From Anaerolineales bacterium (GTDB lineage: Bacteria > Chloroflexota > Anaerolineae > 4572-78 > J111): a stretch of DNA of 50,382 nt. The stretch is from positions 1 through 50,382 of the forward strand of contig JACKAT010000039.1 in the NCBI GenBank assembly GCA_020634935.1. The letters run 5' to 3'. The notes under the pieces were generated by a model. That model saw nothing but the letters and a program-made list of their open reading frames with translations. It did no database searches and was not told the DNA's origin. Positions 43,425-50,382 of the stretch are shown here, piece after piece (the first letter of the stretch is position 1; every line of letters starts with the position of its first letter). The position numbers and the translations under genes are program-made.

Positions 43425-43492
43425 CTATTAACTCTATAAACTCTATTAACTCCACCAAACTCCAAAAACTCTATAACTCTACGAACTTGGTC
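43425..43492. repeat. 9-bp AACTC-type repeat array
   Basis: Six or seven units such as TAACTCTAT, AAACTCTAT and TAACTCCAC lie between the M48 start and the fabF stop. Read on the minus strand they are the same AGAGTT/GGAGTT family as at 1786-1895 and 18790-18879. Confidence 0.7.
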
Positions 43493-43505
43493 GAAAAAAG
43501 TTGCA

Positions 43506-44768
43506 CTAATTTTCCCAGCTTTTCAAAACCACGCTGGCGTTTTGCCCGCCAAAGCCAAAGCCATTGACCATCGCCGCTTTAATCTCCGCCCGGCGAGGTT
43601 CGTTGGGTACATAATCCAGATCACAGTCCGGATCAGGTGTTTCCAGGTTGATGGTTGGCGGAATATAACCTTCTTGCATGCCCTTAATCGTCGCCACGGC
43701 CGACAGCGCGCCGGCGGCCCCCAGGGTATGCCCGATCATACTTTTAATCGAGCTAATGGCCAGATCATAAGCCGCTTCCCCAAAGGTGGCTTTGATGGCC
43801 TGGGTTTCGAGCGGATCATTAATCGGTGTACCGGTGCCATGCGCGGCCAGATAGGTGATCTGGTCGGCTTTAAGGCCGCTGTCTTTCAGGGCGTTGCTCA
43901 TCGCCCGGATTGCGCCGCTGCCATCTTCGCGGGGGGATGAGATGTGATAGGCATCACTGGTCAGCGAATAACCCTTGACTTCGGCTAAAATTTTAGCGCC
44001 ACGGGCCTGAGCATGCTCCAGCGACTCCAACACCAACACGCCCGCGCCTTCACCGATGACGGTGCCGTCGCGGCTGGCGTCGAAAGGCGTGATGGCCTTT
44101 TTGGGTGTGGCGCTGCGATTGGACAGCGCGGTTAAGCGACCAAACGCGCCGATAACCAGCGGGGTGATCGCCGCGTCAGTGCCGCCGACGAGCATCACAT
44201 CGGCATCGCCCCACACAATCCGGCGCATGCCCTCGCCAATACCGGCCACACCTGTAGCGCAGGCCGACACCGATGCATTGACCGGCCCGCGAAAATTATT
44301 GGTAATCGCTACAAAACAGGCGGGCATACTCACCAGCAGAGCCGGAACCGTAGCTGGGTTGACTTTGCGGACTCCTTTTTCTTGTAAAATCATCCGCTGC
44401 TCCTCAACCACATCAGAGCCGCCAATCCCACTACCAATTTCCACCCCCATCCGGGTGGGGTCTTCCTGACTTAAATCAAGCCCGGCATCCTGAATAGCCT
44501 GCTGCGCTGCGCCAACCGCAAAGTGTAAAAAGGGCGACATCCGGCGGGCGTCTCGTTTGTCAAGATAGTCCAGGGGATCAAAATCCTTAACCGCGGCCGC
44601 GACGGTGCAGGGAAAATCGGTGGTGTCAAAATGGGTGATAGGCTCAACGCCACACTCCCCGTTCATCATCCCGGTCCAGGTCAACTCCAAATTTTTTCCC
44701 AGAGCCGTCACGGCTCCCAGCCCGGTTACTACCACCCGGCGGCGGCTGCCATTTCCATTAAAAGACAT
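43506..44768 (-). CDS. fabF: Beta-ketoacyl-[acyl-carrier-protein] synthase II
   Basis: A 420-residue condensing enzyme of fatty acid synthesis (malonyl-ACP plus acyl-ACP elongation), cytosolic. The triad is complete: Cys170 (VSACATG), His310 (LAAHGTGTPIND) and His347 (SMIGHTLGAAG). The N-terminus RRVVVTGLGAVTALG and the C-terminus NGFGFGGQNASVVL are canonical, and the length is normal. An AGGAGG site sits about 14 bp before the ATG, rather distant, with a nearer AGGG. FabH is encoded 3.2 kb downstream on the other strand; acyl carrier protein and malonyl-CoA transacylase genes are not in the window. Confidence 0.95.
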   Translation of the reverse strand: MSFNGNGSRRRVVVTGLGAVTALGKNLELTWTGMMNGECGVEPITHFDTTDFPCTVAAAVKDFDPLDYLDKRDARRMSPFLHFAVGAAQQAIQDAGLDLSQEDPTRMGVEIGSGIGGSDVVEEQRMILQEKGVRKVNPATVPALLVSMPACFVAITNNFRGPVNASVSACATGVAGIGEGMRRIVWGDADVMLVGGTDAAITPLVIGAFGRLTALSNRSATPKKAITPFDASRDGTVIGEGAGVLVLESLEHAQARGAKILAEVKGYSLTSDAYHISSPREDGSGAIRAMSNALKDSGLKADQITYLAAHGTGTPINDPLETQAIKATFGEAAYDLAISSIKSMIGHTLGAAGALSAVATIKGMQEGYIPPTINLETPDPDCDLDYVPNEPRRAEIKAAMVNGFGFGGQNASVVLKSWEN

Positions 44769-44974
44769 AGTCCCTACTTAACCTCCTGATGAGCCTCAAT
44801 TGGATTTGCAATAAACTCACATTATAGTGAAAATCATCAAATGATAAAACACGGCTTCGCCGTATTGGTTGTGCTGAATTTCACCCAACATCAAAGTAAT
44901 TGAAGTTAACTTTTTTGTTGCCCCCATGTTCAAAAGGTTTTAAACTTGCCTCATTAAAGGCATTACGCGTTTTA

Positions 44975-45003
44975 TTGACAAGGTTTCAATATACGAGTAA
45001 AAT
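44975..45003 (+). promoter_or_regulatory. Sigma-70 type promoter
   Basis: TTGACA (44975-44980), exactly 17 bp of spacer, then TAAAAT (44998-45003). The transcript would start near 45010, about 50 nt before the ATG at 45063. This is the best housekeeping promoter match seen in the window. The rest of 44769-44974 holds nothing recognised. Confidence 0.75.
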
Positions 45004-45062
45004 CGCTAATGTTTGGCTTTTTTGGTATCCACCTTAATAAACCCATGTAAGGAGTGTTTGGA

Positions 45063-45767
45063 ATGAAACTGACTCCTCGGCAGCAAGCGTTTCTCGACAA
45101 TCTTTTTGAACTCTACCGCGAGTTCAAAGGTCCGGTGCATTACTCGGTTGTTGCTGACAAATTAGGTGTTAACAAATTTTCGGCCTACGATATGTTGAAA
45201 GTCCTTGAGGAAAAAGGGGTAGCCGCCTCTGACTATATCCTCAATGATGATCAGGCTGGCCCGGGGCGCTCCCAGGTCGTTTTTTATCCAACTCACAAAG
45301 CGGCTCAATTTTTGACTCAACTCCGCGACGAAATGCGCTACAATGCCGACTGGCAGCGCGTCAAAGAGAATATTTTACGACGGCTGCAAGAAGCCCGGCG
45401 CGCCAACCCCGGCGATGCCTTGAAAGATGCCCTGTCAACCCTGCCCGATACCAAAGTTCCTCTCAACTACTGCGCTGAAATGATCTCGGTTTTGCTCCTT
45501 AACATCGAGCGTATGCGCAACAGCAACATCACGCCTTTTTTAGAAACCTTATCGATCAAAGGGCAAATTGGGCTGGCTTCGCTGGCTGGCCTCAGTATGG
45601 GCTTTTCGCTCAATCAGGAACCTGATGTTGAAGACAAAACCCTGATTGAAAAACTCAACACCCATACCCAACGGTTTCAAACCCAACTAGCGGATATGAG
45701 TGAGGAAAGCATCAGCAAATTATCGGCGCTGCTCAAAGATGGTCTGGTTACCATGTGGCAGACCTGA
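45063..45767 (+). CDS. LexA-like winged-helix DNA-binding protein
   Basis: 234 residues. The N-terminus (LTPRQQAFLDNLFELYREF, then YSVVADKLGVNKFSAYDMLKVLEEKG) closely follows the LexA-type winged helix-turn-helix. The remainder is not the LexA peptidase: there is no Ser-Lys dyad region. It is an alpha-helical segment with an unknown fold, including NYCAEMISVLLLNIERMRN and a Gly/Ser-rich helix IGLASLAGLSMGFSLN. ATG at 45063 has AAGGAGTG at ideal spacing; GTG at 45054 is rejected. A clear promoter precedes it and a hairpin follows it, so it looks monocistronic. A regulator is likely; targets and signal are unknown. Confidence 0.72.
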   Translation: MKLTPRQQAFLDNLFELYREFKGPVHYSVVADKLGVNKFSAYDMLKVLEEKGVAASDYILNDDQAGPGRSQVVFYPTHKAAQFLTQLRDEMRYNADWQRVKENILRRLQEARRANPGDALKDALSTLPDTKVPLNYCAEMISVLLLNIERMRNSNITPFLETLSIKGQIGLASLAGLSMGFSLNQEPDVEDKTLIEKLNTHTQRFQTQLADMSEESISKLSALLKDGLVTMWQT

Positions 45768-45852
45768 GCCGACCCTCTTCTGACCCGCACCGGTTATAAA
45801 TGCAACGAATTGCGCCGGACGGTGTTTTAACCACTAAGTAAAGCGTTTTAGC

Positions 45853-45880
45853 AAGGCAGGTCGTGAGACCTGCCTTTGTT
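45853..45880 (+). terminator. Hairpin terminator before the sigma factor gene
   Basis: AAGGCAGGTC (45853-45862), a 4-nt loop GTGA, then GACCTGCCTT (45867-45876) and TTGTT. It lies between the LexA-like gene and the sigma factor gene. Confidence 0.7.
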
Positions 45881-45934
45881 ATAAAACCGATATTTGGTTT
45901 GATCACCGCTGCCGGCGCTCTATTTTGGAGAGTT

Positions 45935-46528
45935 ATGACGTCAGATATTATTGACGAAGAAGCATTGGTTGAACAAGCCAAACAAGACCCGGAAGCCTTT
46001 GGCAAATTATACGAGCTGTATGTGGATAAAATATACAGCTACATCTACTACCGGGTGGGTAATCGGCACGACGCCGAGGACCTGACCGCCAAAGTTTTCT
46101 TCCGCGCCTTGAATCATATACCGACTTATAAAAATAAAGGGTCTCCCTTTGCCGCCTGGCTCTACCGGATTGCCCACAATTTGGTGGCCAATTGGTATCG
46201 CGATCACAAACGGCGTCAGGAAGTGGGGCTGGACGGCCTGGCTCTCAACGGGGCGAAACAGGAAACGCCCCAGCAGGTGGCCGAACGAATCAACGGGCGA
46301 GATATCCTGCTGGAAGCCATTCAAAAACTGCCCCAGGAACGGCAAGAACTGCTTACCTTGAAATTTGCCGAAAAGATGTCCAACGCCGAAATTGGCCAGG
46401 TCATGGGCCGCAGCGAGGGAGCCATTAAATCGCTGTATCATCGAACGCTGGTAGCTTTGAAGGAGCTGCTCAGCGAGCACGAAAATCTCATTATCGAATC
46501 GGATATTGATGATAACACCGCAACCTAA
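45935..46528 (+). CDS. ECF-type RNA polymerase sigma factor
   Basis: About 197 residues. Region 2 (~15-85) includes FGKLYELYVDKIYSYIYYRV, the core-binding HDAEDLTAKVFFRAL and AWLYRIAHNLVANWYRDHKR for -10 recognition. Region 4 (~125-180) has LPQERQELLTLKFAEKMSNA followed by the helix-turn-helix IGQVMGRSEGAIKSLYHR. Regions 1 and 3 are absent, as expected for ECF sigmas. The ATG at 45935 has GGAG 6 bp upstream; a longer GTG-started frame at 45863 begins inside a terminator loop and is rejected. The next two genes follow closely, the second being a small tail-anchored protein, an arrangement like sigma/anti-sigma units. Target promoters are unknown. Confidence 0.88.
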   Translation: MTSDIIDEEALVEQAKQDPEAFGKLYELYVDKIYSYIYYRVGNRHDAEDLTAKVFFRALNHIPTYKNKGSPFAAWLYRIAHNLVANWYRDHKRRQEVGLDGLALNGAKQETPQQVAERINGRDILLEAIQKLPQERQELLTLKFAEKMSNAEIGQVMGRSEGAIKSLYHRTLVALKELLSEHENLIIESDIDDNTAT

Positions 46529-46537
46529 GGTGACGGC

Positions 46538-47377
46538 GTGATAAAAATAGTAACCGATACTACCTGCGACCTGCCCGCCGACCTATTTGATCGCTACCGG
46601 ATTTCAGTCGTGCCAATTAACATTCAATTCGGACAGACAACGCTGCGCGAAGGCATCGATATTCAACCCGACGCCTTCTACCAGCGCATTGAAACCACGG
46701 GCAGTTTGCCCACCACCTCCCAACCGTCGGTTGGCCAGTTTTGCCAATGCTTCGAGACCCTGGCCGCCGACGGCAGCGAGATTTTAGCCATTCACCTAAC
46801 CAGCAAACTAAGCGGAACCTGGCAGTCGGCCACGCTGGCCGCCCGGCAGTTGGCCGGCCGGGTTAAGGTCACAGTACTGGACAGTATGACCAGTTCGGTT
46901 GGGTTGGGGCTGCTGGTGCGCGAGGCCGCCCAACTGGTGGAAGCCGGCTGGTCGTTGTCCCAAATTGTAGCCCACCTCGAAACGCGGCGGTCGCAAATGG
47001 CCGTGTTTATCCTGCTCAAAAATTTGCGCTATGCCCGCATGAGCGGCCGTGTGGGCCGTATTCGCGAAACCCTGGCCTCGGTGCTTAAGGTCAAACCGAT
47101 TATCGGCGTCAACGACGGGACACTGATCCCGCTGGATCGGGTTCGCGGCCAACAGCAGGGTATCGCCCGCATGATTGCGCTGGCCCGTGAAACTGTGGGC
47201 GACGCCCCGGTGCATCTGGCCGTCGCCCACGCCATCGATCGTCCCCAGGCGGAAACCATACTCACCCAGGCTCAAGCCCAACTCAACTGTCGCGACACCT
47301 TCATCGCCGATTTAGCCATGTCGCTGGCCGTTCATTTCGGCCCCGGTTCCGTGGGCTTTGTCACCTATCCCGCCTGA
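46538..47377 (+). CDS. DegV family fatty-acid-binding protein
   Basis: 279 residues, standard for DegV/FakB. The N-terminus IKIVTDTTCDLPADLFDRY and the signature LTSKLSGTWQSA, with the following Asp (VTVLDSMTSS), form the lipid-carboxylate site. The C-terminal domain contains GRVGRIRETLASVLKVKPI. In Firmicutes such proteins present fatty acids to the FakA kinase; no FakA-like gene is visible here. The start is GTG at 46538 with AAGGTGA 5-6 bp upstream, 9 bp after the sigma factor stop, so it is co-transcribed. The nearby FabH and FabF fit a fatty-acid context. Confidence 0.9.
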   Translation: MIKIVTDTTCDLPADLFDRYRISVVPINIQFGQTTLREGIDIQPDAFYQRIETTGSLPTTSQPSVGQFCQCFETLAADGSEILAIHLTSKLSGTWQSATLAARQLAGRVKVTVLDSMTSSVGLGLLVREAAQLVEAGWSLSQIVAHLETRRSQMAVFILLKNLRYARMSGRVGRIRETLASVLKVKPIIGVNDGTLIPLDRVRGQQQGIARMIALARETVGDAPVHLAVAHAIDRPQAETILTQAQAQLNCRDTFIADLAMSLAVHFGPGSVGFVTYPA

Positions 47378-47417
47378 TCGATCGATTTTGGCTTTAGCTT
47401 ATTAAGGAGAAACAACC

Positions 47418-47765
47418 TTGGACAAAAAAATGCTCAAAGAGATTTTAGCCGCCCACGCCGACCAGTTACTCAAAGGCAAAGCCACTGGTGAAGATTATCT
47501 TGACCTGCTGCCCGAATCTGACGAGGAACTGGGTCCACTCCTGGATGTCGCCGAGCGAGTCCAATCGACCATCAAACCGATATCGCCTGCGAATAAGGAA
47601 GAACTGAAGCGAGAACTGCTGACCACCGCTCACATTCGCAAAGTAGAAGGCTACGTTCCGCCCAACCCCAGCCGAGACCTGTTTTATGTGTTAGTTACTC
47701 TGGCCTTTATCGTCTCATTAGGCGTGGTCTTAGCCGCCTTGCGACAACGCGAGCCCACCCTTTAA
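47418..47765 (+). CDS. Small tail-anchored protein of the sigma factor operon
   Basis: 115 residues. The soluble helical N-terminal part (MLKEILAAHADQLLKGKAT, EELGPLLDVAERVQ) is followed by one C-terminal membrane span (LFYVLVTLAFIVSLGVVLAAL) and a short tail RQREPTL. TTG at 47418 is chosen as start because AAGGAGA ends 7 bp upstream; the first ATG (47430) would be 19 bp away. Its place after a sigma factor and DegV, and its membrane anchoring, make an anti-sigma-like or membrane adaptor role possible, but no zinc-binding anti-sigma motif (HxxxCxxC) is present. It likely shares an operon with 45935-47377. Confidence 0.68.
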   Translation: MDKKMLKEILAAHADQLLKGKATGEDYLDLLPESDEELGPLLDVAERVQSTIKPISPANKEELKRELLTTAHIRKVEGYVPPNPSRDLFYVLVTLAFIVSLGVVLAALRQREPTL

Positions 47766-47801
47766 CATCCATTGGAGCAACAACGCTTACTTTGTCCTCC
47801 A

Positions 47802-47851
47802 GGAGCGACAAAGCAAGCTTTGTCCAGGTCAAAGCTGAGTTTTGACGCTCC
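47802..47851. repeat. 50-bp variant of the two-hairpin element, copy 6
   Basis: Same plan with a 3-nt linker instead of 12: GACAAAGC-AA-GCTTTGTC, CAG, then a slightly longer second hairpin GTCAAAGCTGAGTTTTGAC. The outer stem is extended by flanking bases to CCAGGAGC/GCTCCTGG, supporting real pairing of the outer arms. Confidence 0.75.
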
Positions 47852-47872
47852 TGGTATTGTTGACCAATGAAA

Positions 47873-47931
47873 ATCAGGGGTTAGAAGTCAGGAATTAACT
47901 TGTTCTTAATTCCTACTTCCTAACTTCTGAT
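47873..47931. repeat. Imperfect 26-bp inverted repeat upstream of fabH
   Basis: 47873-47898 pairs with 47906-47931 at about 20 of 26 positions (AGGAATTAA/TTAATTCCT core), loop of 7 nt. It lies just before the fabH ribosome binding site and may be an attenuator or a palindromic repeat. Confidence 0.55.
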
Positions 47932-47961
47932 TCCCGACATTCAACGAGGAGACCCCATCAA

Positions 47962-48975
47962 ATGCCAAAATTGTACAGTCAAATCACCGGCTGGGGCAAA
48001 TACGCGCCGGCCAACATCGTTACCAACTATGATTTGGAAAAGACGCTCGATACCAGCCACGAATGGATTATGCAGCGCACCGGTATCGCCGAACGGCATA
48101 TCGCCACAGAAACTGAATCGACCGCGACAATGGCTGTGGCCGCCACTCACAGTGCTTTAGCCCAGGCCGGTATCACCGCCGCCGATTTAGACCTGATCAT
48201 CGTCGCTACCTCCTCCCCGGATTATCACGTGCCGGCTGTGTCCAGCACCGTTCAGGCTATGCTGGGCGCCGACTGCCCGGCCTTTACCCTGGTCACCGGC
48301 TGTACCGGCTTTGTCTACGGCCTGGTGACGGCCCATCAATTTATCGCCAACGGCGCGTTTAGGCAAGTGCTGGTGGTGGGGGTCGAACTGGTCAGTCGCT
48401 TTTTGGACTGGCAGGATCGCAACACCTGCGTGCTGTTCGGCGACGGCGCCGGGGCGGTCATCGTCTCCGCCAGCGAGACCCCACAGGGCGTCTTAGGCTT
48501 CGACCTCGGCTCCAACGGGGCCGACGGCCACCACCTGATGATAGAAGGCGGCGGTTCTTCTTTTCCGATGAGCTACGAGGTCATTGACCAGGGCAAAAAT
48601 TTTTTACGGATGAACGGCCGCGAGGTATTCAAATTCGCCACCCGCGTTCTGCCCAAATCGACCCTGGCGGCCCTGGCCAACGCCGGCCTAAGCATCGATG
48701 ACCTGGACCTGCTCATTCCGCACCAGGCCAATGCCCGTATCATCGATATGGCCGTACGCTCGATGAAATTTGCCCCCGACAAAGTTTTCATTAATCTTCA
48801 TAGGTACGGTAACACGTCCGCCGCCTCGATTCCCATCGCGCTGGTCGAGGCCATCGAGGCCGACCGGCTGGCCGCGGGCGACATTGTCGCGCTGGTCAGC
48901 TTTGGGGCCGGTCTCACCTGGGCCAGCGCCATTGTACAATGGGGGCCGACACCAGACCACCGTGACGAACTTTAG
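47962..48975 (+). CDS. fabH: Beta-ketoacyl-[acyl-carrier-protein] synthase III
   Basis: 337 residues; starts fatty acid synthesis by condensing acyl-CoA with malonyl-ACP. Catalytic residues are Cys114 (LVTGCTGFVYG), His254 (LIPHQANARI) and Asn284 (RYGNTSAASI). The site before Cys reads VTG rather than the usual AAC context, a small variation. The C-terminal FGAGLTWASAIVQW is canonical. GAGGAGA lies about 10 bp before the ATG. In this phylum several FabH-like paralogues exist, so a role in a specialised ketoacyl step is possible, but housekeeping initiation is the default call. Confidence 0.92.
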   Translation: MPKLYSQITGWGKYAPANIVTNYDLEKTLDTSHEWIMQRTGIAERHIATETESTATMAVAATHSALAQAGITAADLDLIIVATSSPDYHVPAVSSTVQAMLGADCPAFTLVTGCTGFVYGLVTAHQFIANGAFRQVLVVGVELVSRFLDWQDRNTCVLFGDGAGAVIVSASETPQGVLGFDLGSNGADGHHLMIEGGGSSFPMSYEVIDQGKNFLRMNGREVFKFATRVLPKSTLAALANAGLSIDDLDLLIPHQANARIIDMAVRSMKFAPDKVFINLHRYGNTSAASIPIALVEAIEADRLAAGDIVALVSFGAGLTWASAIVQWGPTPDHRDEL

Positions 48976-48978
48976 AGT

Positions 48979-49110
48979 CTGTTTTAAAAGATCTGCAACG
49001 GTCCACAGATAGACACAGATGCTCACTAATAACATCAAAATTTAGATAAAAATCGGTGAATATCAGTGTGAATCTGTGGACAAGATTGTAAATGCTCACC
49101 TTTAAAACAG
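48979..49110. repeat. 132-bp nested inverted repeat
   Basis: Outer arms CTGTTTTAAA (48979-48988) and TTTAAAACAG (49101-49110) enclose a perfect inner pair GTCCACAGAT (49001-49010) / ATCTGTGGAC (49072-49081). It is non-coding, between fabH and the DUF4404 gene, and similar in size to the other palindromic elements of the window. It could be a miniature element or a transcript hairpin. Confidence 0.55.
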
Positions 49111-49134
49111 TTTCTTAGACCAAGGAGAACAGAC

Positions 49135-49395
49135 ATGCCAAATTCAGACCTAAATGAATCACTCAAGAAAGTGCAAGAGGAAATTGGAAAAACCAAAACT
49201 GATGCTGAGCGACAGGGCATGCTCGATCAGTTGAACACGCAAATCCAACAGATGTTCGATGAGCCGGAGGGGGAACATCACCACACCTTGCGGGAACGGC
49301 TCGACGAAGCCATCGTCCACTTCAAAGTCGAACATCCGCAGTTGGGGCAGGCCATGGAAATTGCCGTCAACAGCCTCAGTAACCTCGGCATTTGA
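49135..49395 (+). CDS. DUF4404 family protein
   Basis: An 86-residue all-helical cytosolic protein. The helix pattern LNESLKKVQEEIGKTKTDAE...LDQLNTQIQQMF, then LRERLDEAIVHFKVEHPQL and the ending NSLSNLGI, match DUF4404, small proteins of unknown function. AAGGAGAAC lies 6-12 bp before the ATG. The next gene starts 8 bp after its stop, suggesting co-transcription. Confidence 0.8.
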   Translation: MPNSDLNESLKKVQEEIGKTKTDAERQGMLDQLNTQIQQMFDEPEGEHHHTLRERLDEAIVHFKVEHPQLGQAMEIAVNSLSNLGI

Positions 49396-49403
49396 GCGGC
49401 GTT

Positions 49404-50382
49404 ATGGCTAGAAAACCCAAAATCCAGGTTCGGCCTTGGACCGCGGCCGACATTCCCGCCATTGTCCAATGCCACCAGGCCGCTTACCCGGAATATCCCG
49501 ATGATTGGTGGTACGATGAGCGTGTTTACACCATGCAGCTCCACGCCTTTCCGGAAGGCCAGTTCTTAGCCGAGATCGACGGGCAGGTGGTCGGTTATAC
49601 TACCTCGCTCATCGTCCAGATTGACGATGACGCGGAATGGTACACCTACTCGGAGATTACCGGCGCAGCCACCTTCAGCAGCCACACCCCCAGCGGCGAT
49701 ACCCTGTATGGGGCGGATATCGCCGTCCGGCCGGAGTTTCGCGGTAAAGGCGTGTCGAAGCAGCTTTACGTTCACCGCAAAAAATTACTGCGGCGCTACA
49801 ATCTGCGGCGAATGGTGGCCTACGGCCGTATACCCGGCTACCACGCCCAAGCCGGCAAAATGACCGCCGAAGAGTATGTAGCCGCCGTAATTGAGGGTAA
49901 ACTGACCGACCGCGCCCTCAACGCCCATTTGCGCACAGGCTACACCGTGAAGCGCGTCCTGCTTGATTTTCTGGGCGACGAGCCGAGCATGAACTACTGC
50001 ACCCTCCTAGAATATCCCAATCCGAATTTCAAGCCGGAACGGCGCAAGATTGCGGCGGCGGCCATGCGGCGGCCGGTGCGTAAAATACGGGTGGCCGCGG
50101 CCCAATATCTCATGCGTAAAATTGCCGACTGGGCCGAGTTTGAGCAAACCGTCCGCTTTTTTGTCGATACGGCCGATGAGTATCACTGCCACTTTCTGGT
50201 GATGCCGGAGTACTTTACCGCGCAGCTCTTCTCGATGATGCCGCCTAACCTGACCAGTCAGGAAGCGGCCAAAGAGCTATCGGCGCTGACGCCGCGCTAC
50301 ATTGAACTGTTTAAAGGGTTGGCCGCCGCGCACAATCTGTACATCATCGGCGGCTCTCAACCCACCGTCCGGGGCGACCGCA
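49404..50382 (+). CDS. Fused GNAT acetyltransferase / carbon-nitrogen hydrolase (3' end outside window)
   Basis: Open from ATG 49404 to the window edge (326 codons seen), so the C-terminus is missing. Residues ~5-195 form a GNAT domain, with IAVRPEFRGKGVSKQLYVHR as the acetyl-CoA motif. From about residue 230 a nitrilase-superfamily domain starts (KIRVAAAQYLMRKIADWAEF), and the first catalytic Glu is visible in FLVMPEYF. The Lys and Cys of the triad lie beyond the window. GNAT-nitrilase fusions of this layout are a known conserved family of unknown substrate, about 500 residues long. The ribosome binding site is weak (GAGCGGCG), consistent with coupling to the preceding DUF4404 gene 8 bp upstream. 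Confidence 0.87.
   Translation, partial: MARKPKIQVRPWTAADIPAIVQCHQAAYPEYPDDWWYDERVYTMQLHAFPEGQFLAEIDGQVVGYTTSLIVQIDDDAEWYTYSEITGAATFSSHTPSGDTLYGADIAVRPEFRGKGVSKQLYVHRKKLLRRYNLRRMVAYGRIPGYHAQAGKMTAEEYVAAVIEGKLTDRALNAHLRTGYTVKRVLLDFLGDEPSMNYCTLLEYPNPNFKPERRKIAAAAMRRPVRKIRVAAAQYLMRKIADWAEFEQTVRFFVDTADEYHCHFLVMPEYFTAQLFSMMPPNLTSQEAAKELSALTPRYIELFKGLAAAHNLYIIGGSQPTVRGDR

Overview
The window is bacterial and most resembles the Chloroflexota (Anaerolineae and relatives). This is an inference from gene content: GAF-rich sensor kinases, a winged-helix signalling protein, very large secreted SdrD-B/DUF11 proteins ending in a short Leu-Pro-Leu tail, a GT-C type membrane protein, an M48 peptidase with zinc ribbons, and a fused GNAT-nitrilase. 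No rRNA is present to confirm it. Intergenic DNA is unusually rich in small palindromic and tandem repeats.

Layout. 1-3.6 kb: the end of a winged-helix protein, a Gfo/Idh/MocA oxidoreductase, an aldo/keto reductase and a GNAT enzyme, separated by a repeated 58-bp two-hairpin element. 3.6-14.0 kb: a three-gene phosphorelay operon behind a possibly structured leader: an S1-S1-receiver-GAF-histidine kinase, a 1944-residue receiver-9xGAF-kinase, and a receiver / kinase-like / winged-helix regulator. 14.0-16.5 kb: a 40-residue membrane peptide, an SPFH protein and two unrecognised small proteins. 16.5-19.6 kb (minus): a GT4 glycosyltransferase, a FemAB-like acyltransferase, a membrane-anchored protein and tRNA-Gln(CUG) with its promoter and terminator. 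19.8-23.6 kb (minus): an aromatic ammonia-lyase homologue lacking the MIO triad, coupled to an ornithine cyclodeaminase homologue, then a pentapeptide-repeat membrane protein. 24.2-24.6 kb: OsmC. 24.6-39.8 kb (minus): a surface block made of a C25 gingipain-like peptidase, a 3347-residue repeat protein, an LPETG protein and an internally duplicated soluble protein. 39.8-40.5 kb: a mobile-element-like palindrome and a 19-unit array with an exact 21-bp period. 40.5-50.4 kb: a GT-C-like membrane protein, M48 peptidase, FabF, a LexA-like winged-helix protein, an ECF sigma factor, DegV, a tail-anchored protein, FabH, a DUF4404 protein and a truncated GNAT-nitrilase.

How they may work together. The operon at 3.9-14.0 kb looks self-contained: two kinases, each with its own receiver, and one DNA-binding output protein. 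The S1 domains suggest an RNA or ribosome-linked input, which would be unusual. The surface block looks like export of very large cell-envelope proteins. FabF, FabH and DegV suggest fatty-acid metabolism close to a sigma factor. The strongest candidates for undescribed biology are the S1 kinase system, the 58-bp element and its duplicated leader block, the MIO-less lyase/cyclodeaminase pair, the shared C-terminal tail motif of the two large secreted proteins, and the 21-bp array.
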